This document shows positions 21,515 to 34,662 of a stretch of 64,000 nt of DNA, one piece after another; position 1 is the stretch's first letter; each line of letters opens with the position of its first letter. The notes below the pieces were generated by a model. The model saw only the letters and a program-made list of their open reading frames with translations, was not told where the DNA came from and ran no database searches. The DNA comes from Medicago truncatula (Eukaryota > Streptophyta > Magnoliopsida > Fabales > Fabaceae), in the NCBI RefSeq assembly GCF_003473485.1, contig NC_053048.1:51023755-51087754 (forward strand). Direction: 5' to 3'. Position numbers and translations under genes: made by a program.

Positions 21515-24298
21515 GACAGAGCCATGAACTAATATATATTATATAGTTACATTAATATTTCAGAGATCATGAATAAGATGACTTCATATATAGTCATTGC
21601 TCTGTTAGTTAATTGACATAATTTTGTAGTCGTCATGTTTAGCTTAGTTATATGATGTTATACTATACTATACGGCCTATAAATTAAACTTTTATGGTTT
21701 TGTGTTTCTTTTCTTCCACTGGCCAATCATCAATGCATGCATAATATACTATTTTGGGAAGGGTATTGCATCACCAATAAATTAAGAATAATGTCTGGTG
21801 TCCCTTTAAGTTAACTATCTAATACTAATAGTTTTAATTAATTTCTGTAGTAAATTATGGCCACCAACACAACTCTATCAACACCTTTCAAAGACGACAA
21901 CTCCGAAGAAGACAACAAAAAGAATAAATAGATGCACAAAATTTGAAGTGTCGATTAGACCGCCTTTAAAGATAATTCATCCGTGTCATATATGCACAAA
22001 TCTCACAAGATACAACAATTTCTTCCTGATATAGAACTGAAGTAACATACATGACACCGATTTTATCTCAAAGAGCAAGAGGAAACTGAAAAAAAAAAAA
22101 AAAAAATTAAAGTTAAATGAGAGTTGTCCGTTCTCACAAAAATGACACTGATTCTATTCTATCAATCACGCGACACCTCCCATAGTTTTGTCGTTGATGC
22201 CATTTTGTGCTAATAGGCTGTGAGAACGCTTTATATTCATGAATGTTCTAGAGATTTTGTCAAAATTTTATGTAAGTGGTCCCTTTTGACATCAAGTGTA
22301 AGCTAAGGATATCAAAATTAATAATAAAAAAGATTGTAGTTTAGTCTCTAAATAATAAAGCATTTAGCACTTACTCACGTACACCATAGAAAAGAGACAA
22401 TAGAAATTAATTTTAGTGGTAACAAAATTAATATAATTGACTTATTCTTACCACATTAAACATTTTCTATGGAATCATCGATTTCAAAGATTGACCTCCT
22501 ATCAATTGTTAATTTTAGTTAACTTAAATCTCATTTCTCCTCGATGTTTCACATATTAATTTCCTTTACATGCACTTTGTAAGAGGATTAACTGTGACAA
22601 CTTTTGATCTCACTTCACATAATTGAGGATATAAGATTTCATTTACTAGTTACTTTATCCACAAACGATAAAGATACAATTTTCTTCCATAAAATATAGA
22701 CAAAAATGTCTCTAAGTCAATTAATATTATATCTATCAAAGTTTATAACAATAAACATCACATCCACGATAAAATTATACAAGCCTCGTGAGTTTGAAAT
22801 TTAAAATATTGGGATGTGATCTTTCATGTATATGTCTTTATTCATGAGTTAAAATAATCATTTGAATTTTTTCCACAAAGATTGTAACTCTTTGTGAAGA
22901 GTTTTTTTTTTTTTTTTTATTTCTTCTCAAGTGGTGTACGATGTTTGTAAATAGGACTCCATATGTACTAATTAATAGAGAGCCCAAAAATTCAAGACTT
23001 GTCTTATATAAAACAACAATGATACATACATACATACATACCTCTAAATTTGGTATATTCATTCAATACTCCATTTTATTATATTTCTCTCTTTCTATTA
23101 TATCATCAACATATTATATTTATTATATCACTCTCTTTTTTTCAAAGTGTATACACCCATGAGATGTGCATCAAACATTTTCTATTTAAAACTCTTCCGC
23201 GTTTATCCATACGGACGCGAGAAATTTAATTGAAATTTTTCTCCGTCTAGATTGATAAAACGTGGTGCAAGAAACTAGTGGGGGTTAAAAGTAGCTCTCA
23301 TATATAGATAATTATGCACCGACCATTTAGCGTAATTTACCGGTGAGAGTGAATCCAACCTAAAGTTTATTGTATTAATGACAAGCTTTAGTTTTGAAAA
23401 AAAAAAATGCATGCATTGAAATTATCATCTTCTTAATTGTTCTACCATTCTTGTAGCATGTTCCAATACAAGTTCTAACAGGTAAGAGCAATACTAATTT
23501 TTTTTCCCCTAAATCCACATAGTACTAACTATGAAATCAAACAGAGTTTTGTGATAATGTCGCTTTTGTTTTGCCTAATACATTGAAAGTAGTGAGAAGC
23601 AAAGTCTTAAAATGTTATTCGAAAAAATATTCCATGATTTGATACTTGTATTGTGTGTCGGATTTGGAGGAGTTCCATGAAACACAACAAGGATTAAGTG
23701 ACCCTTTGATTATGGATTGAGCCATTTCCCTTATTCAAGATTGATGAAACATAGTTGACGTTACAGAATTTGAAACAAGGAGCCAAATATATATATATAT
23801 ATAGCCATTTAAAGGGTTGTTTCAACGAGTTGCAGGCACGTGGAAAATTCTTTTGCTAGAAGATTGGGAATAATGTCTAAATATGAAAAGTGCATTTTTT
23901 TAATGTTATCTGGTAATGAAAATGCCTAACCAAAAAGTAAGATCCCAATTGATGCAAATTCTAAACCGCGTTGATATTGAGCAAATATTATGGATTTCTT
24001 TTTCTCCAGATAATAACAAACGATTCTATGTATTTCCATTTTATCACAACTGTGGAAATAATGACAACATGTTTTTTTTGGGTAAAATGTGACAACATAT
24101 TGTTTATCAGCAAAAAAAGTGACAACATTTGCTTGCTAACATGCTTCTACATGACTTCCTTTGCAAAAATTATCTAATAAATAACCCGCACATGCGCCAG
24201 TAAACAAATGATTCAACAAACAATAATGTGTGATAACTTTTAAACAATGATTTCTCATACTTATATTGTGTTCTTATTCTTTTTATTTTTTATTACCA

Positions 24299-24336
24299 AT
24301 AATAATAATAATAATAAGAAGAAGAAGAAGAAGAAA
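24299..24336 (+). repeat. Compound microsatellite (AAT)n(AAG)n
   Basis: About six AAT units pass directly into about six AAG units. Other simple tracts nearby are CATA repeats at 23025-23040, TA repeats near 23789 and an A-run at 26233-26257. Confidence 0.9.
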
Positions 24337-24942
24337 AATTAACCTAAAAATTTTCACAAAATAGTTATACGAATATCATTAACGAATCTAACAATTGTTA
24401 CATTTATACGACGAGTAATACACGGACACCTATTTTACGGTTGATAGCCCTACCCATTGAACACGCATTCTCTCTCATGGTGGTGGTTGATGACAAACGT
24501 TGGATCCTAATGTAGCGGACCTCCGGTGATCTCACGGAGGAGGAGAGAAAGATCCGACGAACTGTCGCCTACCATCAGCACCCATATTGTTAAAATTTTT
24601 AAAATTAATTATGAAAAAAACAATTTTAAATAATAAATAAATTTTATTATTGAAATAATTTTCAACGGGATGTCAAATGGGTGTATTCAATAAACAAATG
24701 TCAATAAATCATTACCTAATTTATATTAAGGATACGTTTGACCTTACTTTATTTTGACTGAAGAATAAAAGTAGTTATTTTCAAAGAAAAAAAATGTGAA
24801 TACAACGAGCTTTAATTTTTTTTGTTATGCACACTCTTGCAATTTTGCAATTTATTGTTTCATTTTATTTTTTGCTACAATTTCATAATTTTTATTCTAA
24901 ACATTAATGGATTACATGGTTATAATATTTAATACTTGAACT

Positions 24943-25110
24943 TAGCCAAGGGGTTAACGATGTCTGTGACATAATTGGAAGATAATTGGGACAATTAAAC
25001 ATGTGGTTATGAGTTCGATCTTTATCAACGTTATTGAAGAACACTTGTTAGAGATGTCAATCTCTCAAGTGTTCCCCATGCTTCGGATTTAATCTCAAAC
25101 TTTCTACTAA
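24943..25110 (+). mobile_element. Possible SINE-like element
   Basis: TAGCCAAGGGG near 24945 fits the A-box consensus and GAGTTCGATCT near 25014 resembles a B box. The spacing between them is longer than in a tRNA, and no target duplication was found. Low confidence. Confidence 0.3.
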
Positions 25111-25917
25111 GGATACTTGAGGTTATTTTGATAGAGCAAGTAACGCTTAAAATATGGAGAGAATCATACCATAATAAGCCTCTTCTTAGTTTATTATTAT
25201 AACTGTTTAATCAAAATTTTATTTAATAAAAGAAATATGCTCTGCATAATGGAGTAAATTAGAGTATAGCACCTTCCATAGTATATCTTGCTCAACCCTT
25301 ATGTGGTAGTACATGTACATTAAAAAAGTCACTAAATAGGATACAGTAAGAACTGTTAAATGAAACTCATAAAGCTTAAAGCATATAGGAGTACAAAACA
25401 TCTTCCCAGTATATTGATATTGCTCCTCTTAGTAATAGTAATGTAGTAAGTAGTACACAAAAAACGTGAAAGAAATAGTAAATTCGGTGGTACCAACATT
25501 AGCGTTTTCTTTTTTTTCCCATTCCTATATGCTGGCATGGCCACTATATATATATATCAACAAAACAAGGACCATCCAGCTAAAGTAGTAAAAAGCAAAT
25601 GCTATTATTATGCAGCACAGTTTACTTTTAATTCAGCATCTGCCCAAGGAAACAAAAATCTCTTTTTTTATCCTCCTTTTTTTTCTCACCTTTCAATTCA
25701 ACTTTCGGAATTTGGCATTTTATTTTAACATGGTGCGAATCCCACATTAATTAAAAATTGCTACTTGTTATAAGATTGGATGAACACAACTCCTCTTACC
25801 GACTAGATTCGCTGTGAAGAAAGAAAAAAAAACAGGCAGAGGCTGGCATATATTGCTTAAGTTTCTGTCATGTCAAAAACACAGGTGGGTTGTCAATTTC
25901 TCATGCACTACTGCTTA

Positions 25918-26043
25918 CTCCATCCGATTCAGCATGTAAAAGAAAATTGGATCATAAAAAAATTGATTTATTTAGTCTCAATTTTAAATAAGATATATCA
26001 ACTTTGGTTGATCTAACTTTCTCTTATATTAGAATAGAGGGAA
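25918..26043. mobile_element. Stowaway-like MITE, degraded
   Basis: The left end CTCCATCCGATTC and right end GAATAGAGGGAA are near complements, and both are flanked by TA. 126 bp, non-coding. Confidence 0.45.
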
Positions 26044-27558
26044 TATTACTTATATTAATAAATTCTAATTTTTCAAATACAAAATCCGACACCATAATAG
26101 AAACAACTCAATACGAATGCCCATGTTGTAGCAAACGTAGCTACATCCTTAGCTAGCTTCAATATTTTTGTTGACATACCAACATGTATCGGACACGATT
26201 ATGAACAAATACTATAAGCACCCGTTCCTCACAAAAAAAAAAAAAAAAAAAAAAAAACCACACCATAATGTGTGTATTAAAGAATCTTTTCTCTCCCAGT
26301 TTGGACACCATGGATATTTGAATTGTATTTTACATTGTGTTCGACTTTTGTGTGTCCAAATAACACACCTCATTATTGCATCATATATTAATCTTTTTAT
26401 TTATTTGTTAAAACTTTACCTTTGGGTTGAGCTAACTTTATAAAGTTAATATTTTATTGATATATTTTTAGACCACATATTTGTTCAATGTGAGATTTAA
26501 TTTTTCTCAATACATTGTTATACGTTAAGCTAAATACAAGTAATGCTTATGTTTATGAGGTGTCGTTTAGCGGTAAGAGTAAATTCTCGAAATTTTAAAA
26601 GACAGAATTGTCATCATCTCAAAAACAATTGTAATCACTTTAATTAATAAAGTTCCTCCCTTTCCATTTTTTTATGAAAAAAAGTATTACATAAGTACAT
26701 TGGATTAAAGAATGCATCTACTCCCTCCATACCCATGATGAATTGAATTCCATCCACAAGAAAAATGTTTGAGATGATTTAGCCTAATCTTGGAATAATT
26801 TTGACAATGCTCATTGTAATTGAATGTACTAATTAATATTCCAAGGTAACTAACTGCAAATGAGGGTGGCTGCAAGCTGCTGCCTAACATTGCCAAGAAC
26901 TTGGGTTGGATACATTTACTCAAACATGAGTTATTGGTCATTGGTTCTAGAAAAGACAATTTTGGAATCCATTGATATTTTTAGAGACGGGTCGCTTCAT
27001 ATATATTATTATTATTTATATGAATTATTGATAAGAGAAAAATGGAGAAAAGGAAAATAGAAATCATATTGACTAATAAGATAGTGCATGAATACATAAG
27101 GCTTATATATGTAGTCGATGGAAAGAACAATTAACCAGTGTAACTAATTAATATTATAACTATAAATAACATTTATATCTAATATCTTCTCGCAAGTCGG
27201 AATGTATTAACTCTATACTCTCAACTTAAAAATAAAAATACCGAAAAATCAAAGGATGTTAGAAATATATATATCGATTAAAAAGAATATGAAATGTCAG
27301 AAATATATCGGATAAAAATGTTTAACAATTCATATAAAAAGAATATGGACTGATGTTTGAAGTAAACCCACCTTGTTCTGGCATAAAATTTTCTAGGCTA
27401 CCCTCAAAGTTTATCAAGGAATCAAACATAGAAATGCATGTAGCTCACTTCCACTGTGCAAACCTGTGCAGGTTAAGGGAATCCATTTATGGCACAACTT
27501 TAAGGTTTATTCTTTTTCAGATGTTTATTCTCCTATATGTGTAAACAATCCATTCTGG

Positions 27559-27566
27559 TATAAATA
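27559..27566 (+). promoter_or_regulatory. TATA box of glutaredoxin 3
   Basis: TATAAATA lies 96 bp upstream of the ATG at 27655, inside a run of A/C-rich leader sequence. Confidence 0.55.
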
Positions 27567-27654
27567 CACATCCTCTAATCTCAAATTTCTACAAACCAAA
27601 TCAAACTCACTTAAATCATCATCATAATATAGCTACCTACCTACCTTCATAGAA

Positions 27655-27966
27655 ATGGATTTGTTGGCATCATTAACAGAGAACAAACCAGTAGTTATGT
27701 TCAGCAAAAGCACTTGTCCCATGAGTCACACAGTGAGGGAACTGATAAGGGGTTTTGGTACTGAGCCTTATGTTATTGAGATTGATAAAATGCCAAATGG
27801 ACAACAAATAGAGAGAGCACTGATTCAGCTTGGACGTAGACCAACTGTACCTGCTGTTTTCATAGGACAACAATTCATAGGTGGTATTGATGAACTCATA
27901 AGCCTCAATGTTCAGAACAAACTTGTTCAATTGCTTTTAAAGGCTAAAGCTATATTTTTTTGGTAG
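27655..27966 (+). CDS. CC-type-related glutaredoxin with CPMS active site
   Basis: Single exon, 103 residues. It has the class III glutaredoxin backbone: KPVVMFSKSTC, cis-Pro P66 in TVPAVFIGQQ and the GG pair that follows. The active site is CPMS (residues 21-24). The Cys or Tyr usual at position 2 is Pro, the residue found at that place in the classical CPYC and CPYS glutaredoxins, and position 4 is Ser. The C-terminus is AKAIFFW, one residue longer than the paralogues and without the Leu-Trp-Leu tail. The rest of the protein is intact and under apparent constraint, so this looks like a diverged paralogue, not a pseudogene. It shares strand and several segments with the gene at 21206. The family call is firm; redox activity and TGA/TOPLESS binding cannot be assumed. 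Confidence 0.93.
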   Translation: MDLLASLTENKPVVMFSKSTCPMSHTVRELIRGFGTEPYVIEIDKMPNGQQIERALIQLGRRPTVPAVFIGQQFIGGIDELISLNVQNKLVQLLLKAKAIFFW

Positions 27967-28047
27967 AAGAGTTTATAACTCATCACTCCAATTTTGGTCA
28001 AAGATAAGAGATTTTGTATTATCCTAATCTTTTGATCAAACTTGATC

Positions 28048-28070
28048 ATATATATATATATATATATATT
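28048..28070 (+). repeat. (TA)n microsatellite in the glutaredoxin 3 3' region
   Basis: About eleven TA units 80 bp downstream of the stop codon. A CTT-rich tract follows at 28091-28106. Confidence 0.9.
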
Positions 28071-28259
28071 CTGAGGTTCTTCAGTATAGAGCTTCTTCTT
28101 CTTCTTGCCATGTTTCTACTTGTACCTGCCATTCTTCTTCTTTTCTTCCCTTTTGAGGAGAACAACCTTACTCTTTTGTATTTGTATATGTAATGTGATG
28201 GTTTTCCTCACTTGTGTTTATGAAAAGAGAAATAATCTAATGTTGAGTTCTGCGGCTAC

Positions 28260-29370
28260 TGAGTGAGATCATTTAATTTTAGTTCAACTTTATTATGCTT
28301 GATACTAGAAACATTTTTGCAATAATAACTAAGCTCAAACATGGACGGGGACAGAGCATCACCAAAGAAATATACTCTGTATTTGAAAATACTATGTTTG
28401 ATGTTGAGTGCCTTGTAGGGTTGGCCCAACATAACACATTTAGATAGACTTACAAGACCATAATATCACATTAAGATAAGGTCTTTTTAAAAGACCATAA
28501 TAATCATTTAGTAGACTTATTAAATATTGATTTAAATGTTATTTTTCAAACTTTTTATAATTTGTTCAATACATATTCACTCTATTACGAAATACATGTC
28601 GCAATTTTGTAATATGTACTGTTTACTTGACTTACTTTGACCATATCTTTTTAACTAATATGTACCGTATCCACAAACACTTTTGAAACGTTCAACTATT
28701 TTTATGTAATTAACATATTAAAAAGTTGTGTTGGGATTAAATTACATTATTTACTTTTTTTCAATGCATCATCTTAATAGATTAAATATTTTGAGTGTTT
28801 CAATTATACTTTTACACGTTGTTCATCATATATTTCTGTGTCCAGCAAACGGCAAGAGATCTATTGTAATACATGTTAACTTCTCATGTCATACTTAGTT
28901 AATCGACATAAGAACCTTAAGTTTCAACTATGGTTTACGATGTAAATTTAACTTTATGTCTAACCACTAACATCCACAAATGAAATTATTTCAAACCTCT
29001 TAAGTAAAAAGTCTATGTCTAATATTTTCTAAATGAAAAGTAAAAACATTAAGTGCAGAGATAACTTTATTGATATGATGAAATAAAGATTGTATATAAT
29101 CAACGAGATCAAAGTTTACATCAAATACATAGATAATTACACCTAATCCCAACTCAAAAGAAGATTAGCTGCACATACTCCTGGTAGCTAGTACAAATAG
29201 ATGAGAATGAGATGAAATATCATGAAATATTGATGATCCAAGCTTCCAATCCTCTCCACCTTATTTGATCTTCTTATGCTTCAAATTCTCTTTTGAGTTG
29301 CCTTATATATGTTGCAGAAAACTGAGGATTTGTCAAGCAAACGAGTGCTGGCTTAGCGAATTTAGGTTAA
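28260..29370. other. Intergenic, no gene seen
   Basis: AT-rich spacer between glutaredoxin 3 and a LINE remnant. No frame, RNA or repeat with recognisable ends. Confidence 0.5.
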
Positions 29371-29375
29371 TCGGG

Positions 29376-30000
29376 TTTTTTTTTTAAAAGGAAACGAGCA
29401 TGCTTATAGTATTTCATTAATAATAAGAAAGTTTATACAACAAGACACACGATAATAAATATTGGGATTAACTGATAATGTGGCAATCCCATCAAGGGTG
29501 TGAGCTACCTCATTTGTTTATTTCATGTTAAACTCGACCTTAGAGTTTGAGAAGTGTGTGATGAAGAGACTCTGGCATGCTGAAATCACTTGGCCAAATT
29601 CTATAACATCAATCTGACGATGGTTAAAGGCATATGTTGTAATCTTTGAATCCAAGGCGAAAGCTCCGATGTCAAATTGCAAGTCACTTAGCCATTGTAA
29701 GGCGTGGAATAAGCCTAGAACTTCTCCTACGGCAACAAAACACATAAGAGAGATAGATACAGTTTTAGCCGGCACAAAGGTACATTCGTCATCACAGATA
29801 CATACGTCAATACATGGTTTGTTTAACGGATCCGAAAACGAAGCATCGATATTACATTTCAGACGGCCTCGTTGTGGCCGCTTCCACCTGACCGAAGTCA
29901 TATCACTCGTTGTAGCAGAAGAATTTCGAGTTATACCTGAACCACTTTGTCTTTCCGACGTTGTTGTCGTCATCTGATCATTATGAACTGAATTTGTTGA
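29376..30000 (-). pseudogene. LINE 3' end: RNase H domain remnant with poly(A)
   Basis: The minus-strand frame of about 150 residues (29518-29973) is an RVT_3-type RNase H: WKRPQRGRLKCNIDASF with the first catalytic Asp, then VGEVLGLFHALQWLSDL, then FALDSK. A TAA at 29518-29520 interrupts it, but the same frame continues with TNEVAHTL and closes with FLIINEIL, the usual tail of these elements, before an A-run (minus strand, 29376-29385). The RT part is missing, so this is a 5'-truncated, dead copy. The N-terminal MTTTTSERQ part is weakly supported. Confidence 0.8.
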
Positions 30001-30076
30001 AATGTTGTTGCGACTAGCTGCCGAAGTAGTAGGGTTAACTGCATATCAATCCTCCATAAGGTGACAAGCTCGATCT

Positions 30077-30210
30077 AATAGTAAAAGAAACGGTTTTGTA
30101 GATATTTAATACAATTAGCTTGGTTTATTCTGTTTTTTTATATTATTATTACAATTGGTTTATTCTGCTTACTTACTAGTAAAAGAAACGGTTTTGTAGA
30201 TATTTAATAC
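30077..30210 (+). repeat. 34-bp direct repeat separated by 64 bp
   Basis: TAGTAAAAGAAACGGTTTTG and the 14 bases after it are identical at 30079-30112 and 30177-30210. The spacer contains a second small duplication (TTGGTTTATTCTG). The pattern suggests template slippage or repair filler, not a defined element. Confidence 0.85.
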
Positions 30211-32540
30211 TCCATCAACAAAGATTTAATGTGAGGTTACATTTAAGGCATATGCTTAGATTAAGTTAGTTCATCTCCGTACATATAAATGATGTAAAGT
30301 TGTAAATAGAATGCATGCTTAAAATTAAACTTAATACATGCGCGGCGTTATATTCTCTATTCTTTATCATCTTTACAAGTGAGATCTTAGTTTCTTGTTT
30401 TTTTTTTTTGGTAGATAGTGAGATCTTAGTTTCTATTTGCCCACTTCTAATGTGCGACTTCCTCAATATAGTGTGATCAACAAATAAATTATTTTTTTCT
30501 TTAAAAAAAAAAAAAAAAAACAAATAAACTACTTTCGGTCAAGAAAAAAACCAAATAAACCATTACTAAAATATCACTTTTGTGCTTACCGTGATCTTTG
30601 TGCATTCTTTAGCTAAAAGTCACTATAAACTTTTTCAAATGAGGAAAAAATATACTAATACAATTTTATAAGAGTAATATGCCAACTTTTCTGTGTGAAT
30701 ACATGACTTGCTTTGGTAAAAATAAAAAAATAGCCCCTCATCAATTGGAATTTATCCAGTTATAGGGTGGAATGTATCTTAACCAAACATTTAGCCGTCC
30801 TAGAGGAGGCAAAATTGCATAAATATATTTGAGATTTATAAGTGGGATATTCTAAGAAATGAGAGACAAAAGGTTGGGGGGTGAAAAAATATACATATTA
30901 ATTGTGAAGCTAAAGCAATTGTCGAGGAATCCATAGTCCCCACTGTGATGCCAAGAACTGACCTAGCACTAGTTTTGTGTTCTATGCTAGTTCTCTTAAC
31001 GCATATGCCAAGGTCCTTTTCGTTTTTATTTTACAGGGGTTTCGTATATGCCCAAAATAATTGAACTTGAAGCAATTATTGTTCTTGTTCTCCAAACGGT
31101 ACATTTTTAAATCAAACAATTAGGAGTTCTAAGAGAATGGAGTTTTGATGATTTGGAGTTTAGTCCGGAGTCAAATAAAGTATAACTAATGATTGTTTCA
31201 TTTAGAGTTTGAATTTGTTTTCTCTCAAACAATTCATCTTTAACTAATGTTTATTAACCATTTCAATAATCATTTGATTAACATATACTACCTCCGTCGT
31301 TAAATATAAAATTCGTTTGAGTTTCTCTTTATTCCTTTTATAAGACTCTCTTTGAATTGTCAAATGCATTGATTATTTTTCTGTGGAAATGATAAATAGG
31401 AGGGGACGAAAAATACAATTATACCAAAAAATTAATAGACTAAATTAGCACCAAAAAAAAAAGTAAAATAATTTTCAATGATATTAGAAAAAGAGGTCAA
31501 GCAACCAGAAATATTTGACTAAACAGACACTAAGATGGTATGAATACCTTCCAGCTTAATTAGTTGTACAGTGTTTGAATTTAACCATAAAAATGTTTAT
31601 AAGTTTTGAGTAAGAGTTTTATCATCATATGGTTTTACCTAACTAAGAAATCTGTCTCTACATTTGCACAAAGAACCCGGATTTGAATTTCATTTCGCTA
31701 AATTTCCCTTAACGCAACTAAAATGCTTTAAGTTATCGCGATTTAGACCTGTAATGTAAATCATATCATTTGTAATGGTGTAGTCCGGTGCTTCCCCTTG
31801 CAGTAGATTGAGGTTGGCATGCCTATTAGGTAAAACTATTATTAGGTGAAAGTGTTTCCATTATCTTAAGAGAAAATTTTCTTACACAAAATCCGACATC
31901 AATACCGTATATTTATATTATTTTTTATCTCCCTTTAATCATTTTTCTCTTCTTGGATCCGACGTTTAAACTCATTCATAAATAACACAATTGTCTATTT
32001 TATGTTTAGAAGTTTCCTACAATTATTCTGGAATAATCAAAGTTGGAGAAAACTAAAAATTGGTCAATGTTTTAGCTTTGATTTATGTGTTCGAATAACA
32101 AATACAGAGGGTTACAAACGCAAACCAGAATCTTCGGATTTAAAAGAGCTTTCAACCTTCGAAAGAGCATGAGCGTGCTTTCTCTAGTTCACATAACCAA
32201 TGCATGTTTTAGTAGTGGGTTAGAGAAAATACAAATAAGATAAAAGGAACTAACTGCTTCAATTCTCTCCGTTATTGATGAATAGATTCTCTTCTACAAA
32301 AGTTTAGACTTGAAAATTACTTTAGTTCACTTTTGACGTGTTTTGGATCGTTTCTTATTTGAGTGTGTTTCTGTGTGCATTACACTTGCACAGATTCTTA
32401 GGTGGCTGGATATGGGACGTTAACACATGGACGTACCCCATGATACATACAAACACACGCTTAGCAAGTTGATAACAAAAACCAAAACTTAGTTTCTGTC
32501 ACTGTTAAATTGGAAAATAAATAATAATCAAATTCAAAGC
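30211..32540. other. Intergenic, no gene seen
   Basis: AT-rich with poly-A/T tracts. A lone Stowaway-type end (CTACCTCCGTCGTTAAATAT) is at about 31289 without a convincing partner. No coding sequence is supported. Confidence 0.45.
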
Positions 32541-32867
32541 TTAAATCCAGTTTTCATTCCTCTATTTTGTGTTATTCACGATTTTAGTTCAGTTCACCTA
32601 TTTCCAAATCAACAGGTTTTGGTCCATACCATTTTTCAAAATGTTAACACTTTTTCTACATGCTTGAATTATGAGGTTGAAATTCATTTCCATATCATCT
32701 TGCCACATAAATATTTTGCTTGCCGCATCATAAAAAATCAGTCCCAAATGTAGAGTGGAGAAAATGTCCAGACCTTTTGTAAACTGGAAGACCAAATTTG
32801 TAGGTTTGAAAATGAAAGAAACAAAATCATGAATAAAACAAAATATGGAACCAAAAGTACATTTAAA
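32541..32867. mobile_element. Foldback/TIR element with TTAAAT ends
   Basis: The left end TTAAATCCAGTTTTCATTCC and the right end, read in reverse, TTAAATGTACTTTTGGTTCC form terminal inverted repeats around 327 bp. This is a common non-autonomous element type in legumes, from memory. The 65-codon minus frame at 32598-32795 lies wholly inside it and is not a gene. Confidence 0.55.
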
Positions 32868-33354
32868 TAAAAGATCAAACTGATTAATTGAAGATTACCT
32901 CATTCTGCACATACAACCAAATTCCCTGACCTTTGCTGTCTGAATAAAGAAAGTAATGAGAGTGTAAAAGTTTAAGAGTCTGAAAGGTTCACTAATTTAG
33001 TTGAAGAAAAACGCGAAGTTATAAGTAACGGAAAAAAAAAAACTCTACAATCACTTGCAATCGCATCACCATGGACAACAAAAAGAAACCAAGTTTCTCC
33101 ACATGGTCACTTATACTAGACAAATCTAATAACCAGTTTACCAAAGTTAAGACATTATTAACTTGTGTTCAGCAAACTTATCATCGGTAACCAGCATTTA
33201 CAACATTATTAAACATCTAAATGATTACGCAAGATTAGAGAAGACAACTTTGACCTCTGATTAAAACTTCAGAGCAAAACTGATTTCATTATAGAAGATC
33301 TATAAACAGAGGTTTCTACCAAGTGGTTTGTCAAAATATTGTAACTTGTGACAT

Positions 33355-34588
33355 TCACTTGTGAATATAGTCTTTCAAAATACGATTATTGTTGTCCTCA
33401 AGGATTGCATTTCTTCGCCAATTAGCTACTGCTTTAGCAACTGTAGCATTAGCCCTACTAATCTCTTCGGCAGAAAACTTATGCTCTGTGATTCCTAAAG
33501 GTCCAGGCTGCAGCACCTTAATCACAGTTTCCACATCTTTCTCAAGCTCTCTGTCACAAAATAAAAACAATTCTGAATTACATAAGCAATAAAAAACTTC
33601 CCCAGGCCCCATTTTCACAAAATTGCTCTACATTCCATATTCTATCACTACCTAACCATACATTCATTTTCATGGACTAGTTTCCTATTGAGCAATGAGC
33701 ATATACTTGTTTAAGAGAATAAAATGAGACATTTTAACAGTTCATGAGAAAATTAACTGCTAACATATAATGTTTGTTATGAACATACATGCAATGTCAT
33801 CAGTTGAATAATAACAATTGAGATTACTCATTATTTTCTGTAACTACGAAGACTAATCTCATGAGCTAGTCTAAGGGTATGTTTAGAGGGGAGAACTTAC
33901 TTTTCGTTTCTCTTTTAAATTACGGATACTATAAAATAGTTTTTAAAATCAATTAAATGTGAATGAAATATTATATGATCATTTATCATACAGTGCATTC
34001 AATTTTTTAAAAATATCAAATCTACTTTAAAATATGGACATAGCCCTCCAAAATCCAACTCTCAGACATTCCTTGAGTTTCTTAAGAGGCTAACATCACC
34101 CATCCGATGTTATTCCTTCACAACTTGCCAGAGATCAAACTCTTAACCACGTGCTTAAGAAATTCAAGTATGTACCGCTCGTGCAACAAGCAATATCATG
34201 TTGGTCTTGAGATTAGTATATTTACCTCTAAAGTGATTTAGTTGAGCTAAACCTATTTTTAAAGCCACGGAAAATTCAAGAATTTCTAAGAAAGCTGATT
34301 TGAACCAATGTTGTCAAATATCAGCTATAGCTTAGCTTAATCTGAATTAATCGCTATTGTTTCACAATATACAATTTCTATTAGGTATTTTAATCCTGTT
34401 TGATTATTGTAACATAGGATTAAGAAACATATATTTAAACAATACTTATAATTATAACCGTCAAACTCAATGTAATAAAAATTAAAATCTAATGGAAACC
34501 AAAATTAGTAAAAAGAAACGTGAATTAGTCACCTGATTAGCCCAGAAAAGGGCAAAGAACTTCGAAACCCAGCGAGAGATAGCCTCAT
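33355..34588 (-). CDS. Small conserved protein, 83 residues, two exons; possibly mitochondrial
   Basis: Exon 1 is 34533-34588 (starts ATGAGGCTATCTCTC, ends ATCAG|gtgact); exon 2 is 33355-33550 (acceptor TTTTGTGACAG). They join in phase (AG|A) and give 83 residues, MRLSLAGFRSSLPFSGLIR then ELEKDVETVIKVLQPGPLG and a Lys/Arg-rich helical C-terminus with AVANWRRNAILE. The N-terminus is Arg/Ser/Leu-rich with no acidic residue for 19 positions, like a mitochondrial presequence. Three site II motifs (TGGGCC, TGGGCT, GGCCCA) stand 75-130 bp upstream, a promoter signature common in nuclear genes for mitochondrial respiratory and ribosomal proteins. I sense a conserved plant family but cannot name it. 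Exon 1 is only 56 bp, so automatic annotation could easily start the gene at the wrong in-intron Met. Confidence 0.75.
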
Positions 34589-34662
34589 TCCTTCGCAACA
34601 ATCGCAGAAACCAAATCAACTGTTCAATTTAATACGACGTCGTATAAACCGTTGCCTAAGAC

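Larger units (their letters stand above)
21700..27540. other. 6-kb spacer between glutaredoxins 2 and 3
   Basis: Very AT-rich, with simple repeats, at least one SINE-like and one Stowaway-like element (listed separately), and many fortuitous short frames. Bases 24470-24590 are GC-richer (CGGACCTCCGGTGATCTCAC...) but show no frame or identity that I can name; this may be a transposon fragment. A lone MITE-type end (CTACTCCCTCCATAC) is at about 26713. Confidence 0.5.

Noticed and set aside
32598-32795. 65-codon minus-strand frame
   Set aside because: Entirely within a TIR element; no family match.
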